Source of the DNA: an uncultured Collinsella sp.
GTDB taxonomy: Bacteria > Actinomycetota > Coriobacteriia > Coriobacteriales > Coriobacteriaceae
Reading direction: 5' to 3'
Assembly: GCA_937926755.1 (NCBI GenBank)
Contig: CALBBA010000153.1
Location: 1-13,920 of the forward strand
Length of the DNA: 13,920 bases
The translations under genes and the position numbers were made by a program. This document shows, in pieces, positions 11,984 to 13,920 of this stretch (its first letter is position 1; the number at the start of each line of letters is the position of its first letter). The notes beneath the pieces were generated by a model. It searched no databases and had not been told where the DNA came from. It saw nothing but the letters and a program-made list of their open reading frames with translations.

Positions 11984-13888
11984 CTAGAGCTCCTTCTGCA
12001 GATAAAGATCATGGTCGCAAAAACCCAGGTGGCGGTAATACTCGCGCGTACCAATCGCACTGATCACGTTGATGCGCGCATAGCCGGCGTCCCGAGCAAT
12101 CTCGCACGCACGTTCCACGAGCGAACGTCCGAGACCGTGATGCTGAGCCGCCTGGCCCTGATCGCCCACACGCGCCGCCATGCCATACACGTGTACCTCG
12201 CGAATCATCGCCTCGTCCGGCGTCGTCGGCAGCTCGTCCGTATGCGCGGCAACAAACGCGCGATCGGGCAGTGACAGCCGCAAAAAGCCGGCGATCTTGC
12301 CTTCGGGCGTCACCCACTGCAAAAAGCGTTCACGCGTCACCGGCGTCTTGTAAGCGACCTCATCAAGAGACAGATCATCCAGGTCGGCACCCGCGGTACT
12401 GATCTCGCGATAGCGAATCTCACGCACCGTCGCCCCATCGCCACGAGCCGCCAAGCGGTTCTCAACGAGCTGACGCAGGTTAGGTTTCTTGTTGCCCACC
12501 ATGATGTCATCGGAACTAAAATCGCGAATCATGCGGCTGATACGGCAGAACGCCGGCGTCACCACGATGTCGTCGGCCAACACGTCGAGCAGTTCTTCCT
12601 CGGTATAGGGGCGCCACTCGCCGCGCTCGTAGCAGCCCACTAGACGCGAGCCCTCGATGAGCGCACACGGGTAAACCTTGACCTCGTCGGGCATAAAGGC
12701 CCCTTCGGTCATAAAGCGCTCGTAGTCGCGCTTGTCCCCCTCGGGCGTGGCGCCCAGCAGGTTAAGCATAAAATGCGCGTGGATCTTAAAGCCAAACAGG
12801 CGCGCAAGCGAAAACGCTCGCTCAATCTGAGCCACCGAAATGCGACGCTCGTTGATGTCGAGCAGGTGCTGGTCAAGACTCTGAATGCCCATCTGAATCT
12901 TGGTGCAGCCCAGGCGGCGGATGAGCGTGAGGGCTTGCGGTGTTACGGCATCGGGGCGCGTCTCGATAACGAGCCCCACCACGCGATACTTCGCCGTCTC
13001 GTTGATGCGCTGCTGACGCTCAAGCTCCTCCATCGTTGCCGTTTGCCGCTCTGCAACCTCTCCCCACGGCGTACCGGGGCCGTACAGACGACGCACCGCG
13101 CGGTTGTAGCCGCCCACAGCAACATCCACGCGCTCCTGCTCTCCTGCAACACCGCTCGCGAGCTCGGCCTCGTCTGTCGCAATGCCGGCAGCCCGATAGC
13201 GCTCGCGGCGCTCCGCTACCACCGGCGGCAGGGCATCGGCGGGAGCGTCATCGAGCAGGCGCCCCGCCTCGGCACGGCTGATACCCGGACGCGCCAACAT
13301 GGGGTTTGCCGCCACGCCGGCGACGGCATCGTCATTGAGCGCACGGAAGAGCTCCGACATAAACCACGTCTGATACCCTTCCGGATAGTCACTCCAGGTA
13401 CCACCGAGCACAATGAGCTCGATCTTATCGGTCGCATGCCCCATCTGCGAAAGCGCGGTCAGACGAGCGCTCACCTGCAGATACGGGTCGAAGCAATTTT
13501 GCTCCGCACGGGCGCACGCCGGCTCGGCATGTAAATAGCTTTTGGGCATGCGCAGGTCGTTGGGGCAAAACAGGCAATCGCCCGAGCACGGCCACGGCTT
13601 GGTGATGACGGTAATGGTTGCCACGCCCGAAGCCGTGCGGCGCGGCTTCATGCGTAGCACCTGCAGCAGTTGACGCTCTAGCTCGGCATCGACATTCCAT
13701 CCAGCCCAACGAGCCGGATCCTCACGTTTAACCCGCTGGTAGAACGGCAGCAGACGGCGCTTGGCCAGATCGCGCTTGTCGACACCCTCACGGCGCGCCT
13801 CGGCATGTATCAGTTTTACGAGCGCCTTGTCGTCAACGGTTTCGCCGCGACGCAGGGCCTCGAGTATGTTCAAAATAATCTGTTCCAT
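11984..13888 (-). CDS. elp3: Elp3 family radical SAM / GNAT tRNA-modifying enzyme
   Basis: The product is 634 residues, longer than typical archaeal and eukaryotic Elp3 (about 530-560). The radical SAM cluster is C101-x3-C105-x2-C108, in KPWPCSGDCLFCPND followed by RMPKSY, the bacterial Elp3 signature. IVLGGTWSDYPEGYQ and the ETRPD...IQMGIQSLD strands follow. The C-terminal GNAT domain (about 545-634) has the acetyl-CoA loop QHHGLG and ends in REYYRHLGF. Elp3 uses SAM, an iron-sulfur cluster and acetyl-CoA to make 5-carboxymethyluridine at wobble U34 of tRNA. Bacterial forms act without the other Elongator subunits. The extra length is an insertion of about 100 residues (roughly 195-290) within the radical SAM region. 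The first downstream methionine is near residue 80, so ATG 13888 is the only sensible start. It is co-transcribed with the SAM-fold gene below it. Confidence 0.95.
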   Translation of the reverse strand: MEQIILNILEALRRGETVDDKALVKLIHAEARREGVDKRDLAKRRLLPFYQRVKREDPARWAGWNVDAELERQLLQVLRMKPRRTASGVATITVITKPWPCSGDCLFCPNDLRMPKSYLHAEPACARAEQNCFDPYLQVSARLTALSQMGHATDKIELIVLGGTWSDYPEGYQTWFMSELFRALNDDAVAGVAANPMLARPGISRAEAGRLLDDAPADALPPVVAERRERYRAAGIATDEAELASGVAGEQERVDVAVGGYNRAVRRLYGPGTPWGEVAERQTATMEELERQQRINETAKYRVVGLVIETRPDAVTPQALTLIRRLGCTKIQMGIQSLDQHLLDINERRISVAQIERAFSLARLFGFKIHAHFMLNLLGATPEGDKRDYERFMTEGAFMPDEVKVYPCALIEGSRLVGCYERGEWRPYTEEELLDVLADDIVVTPAFCRISRMIRDFSSDDIMVGNKKPNLRQLVENRLAARGDGATVREIRYREISTAGADLDDLSLDEVAYKTPVTRERFLQWVTPEGKIAGFLRLSLPDRAFVAAHTDELPTTPDEAMIREVHVYGMAARVGDQGQAAQHHGLGRSLVERACEIARDAGYARINVISAIGTREYYRHLGFCDHDLYLQKEL

Positions 13889-13894
13889 GCCCCC

Positions 13895-13900
13895 ATTGTA
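13895..13900 (-). promoter_or_regulatory. -10 box implying a leaderless elp3 mRNA
   Basis: On the minus strand TACAAT (reverse of 13895-13900, five of six consensus bases) ends six bases before the elp3 ATG. Transcription would begin at or within a base or two of the start codon. The only G-rich stretch upstream (GGGGG) touches the ATG too closely to act as a Shine-Dalgarno. The -35 region falls at the window edge and cannot be judged. Confidence 0.55.
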
Positions 13901-13920
13901 AAGGCAAAGGCGCCGGAGCC

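Noticed and set aside
12773..13534. 253-codon plus-strand open frame inside elp3
   Set aside because: Antisense shadow of the radical SAM region of Elp3.
1..13920. CRISPR array, tRNA/rRNA genes, insertion sequences or phage attachment sites
   Set aside because: Reading the window showed no regularly spaced repeats, no cloverleaf or rRNA sequence that I recognise, no transposase or integrase motifs and no duplicated target sites; weak or diverged cases could be missed by eye.

Overview
The window looks like a chromosomal segment of a high-GC, Gram-positive anaerobe of the Actinomycetota. The class Coriobacteriia, close to Collinsella, is my best guess. It rests on GC-rich codon usage, Actinomycetota-style surface proteins with an LAxTG-type sorting signal, strong GGAGG-type ribosome binding sites, and a Coriobacteria-like Elp3. 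No rRNA, tRNA, CRISPR array, transposase or integrase was seen. The lineage is an inference, not a measurement.

Left part (1-4515): a minus-strand FAD-binding oxidase of the GlcD/D-lactate dehydrogenase type runs off the left edge. Across a 346-base divergent spacer lies a plus-strand run of five tightly packed genes (1310-4515). It encodes a small cytoplasmic protein resembling the end of a DUF559-type nuclease fold, a membrane-anchored protein with an extracellular beta-type domain, a secreted protein, a very small LAQTG sortase substrate, and a large cysteine-containing secreted protein. This reads as a cell-surface operon of unknown function. A single-gene unit encoding a DUF554 membrane protein follows (4634-5350).

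Central part (5439-11055): three co-directional genes form the most interesting unit. They encode a TerB_N/TerB_C protein, a BrxC/BrxD-type P-loop ATPase (DUF2791 family), and an Lhr-like superfamily II helicase related to BrxHI of BREX systems. The first two overlap by 8 bases. The helicase gene follows after a short spacer carrying a terminator-like hairpin. The unit has its own extended -10 promoter, bracketed by a perfect 8-bp inverted repeat. No methyltransferase, PglZ phosphatase or nuclease is next to it, so it looks like a stand-alone TerB-ATPase-helicase module. It is probably DNA-directed, for defence or stress, and its mechanism is not known to me.

Right part (11067-13920): a GC-rich hairpin separates the helicase gene from two convergent minus-strand genes. 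A bacterial Elp3 (radical SAM plus GNAT) is followed with no gap by a membrane-anchored protein with a spermidine-synthase-like SAM-binding fold. The Elp3 start has a -10 box only six bases upstream and no usable Shine-Dalgarno sequence, so its mRNA is probably leaderless.
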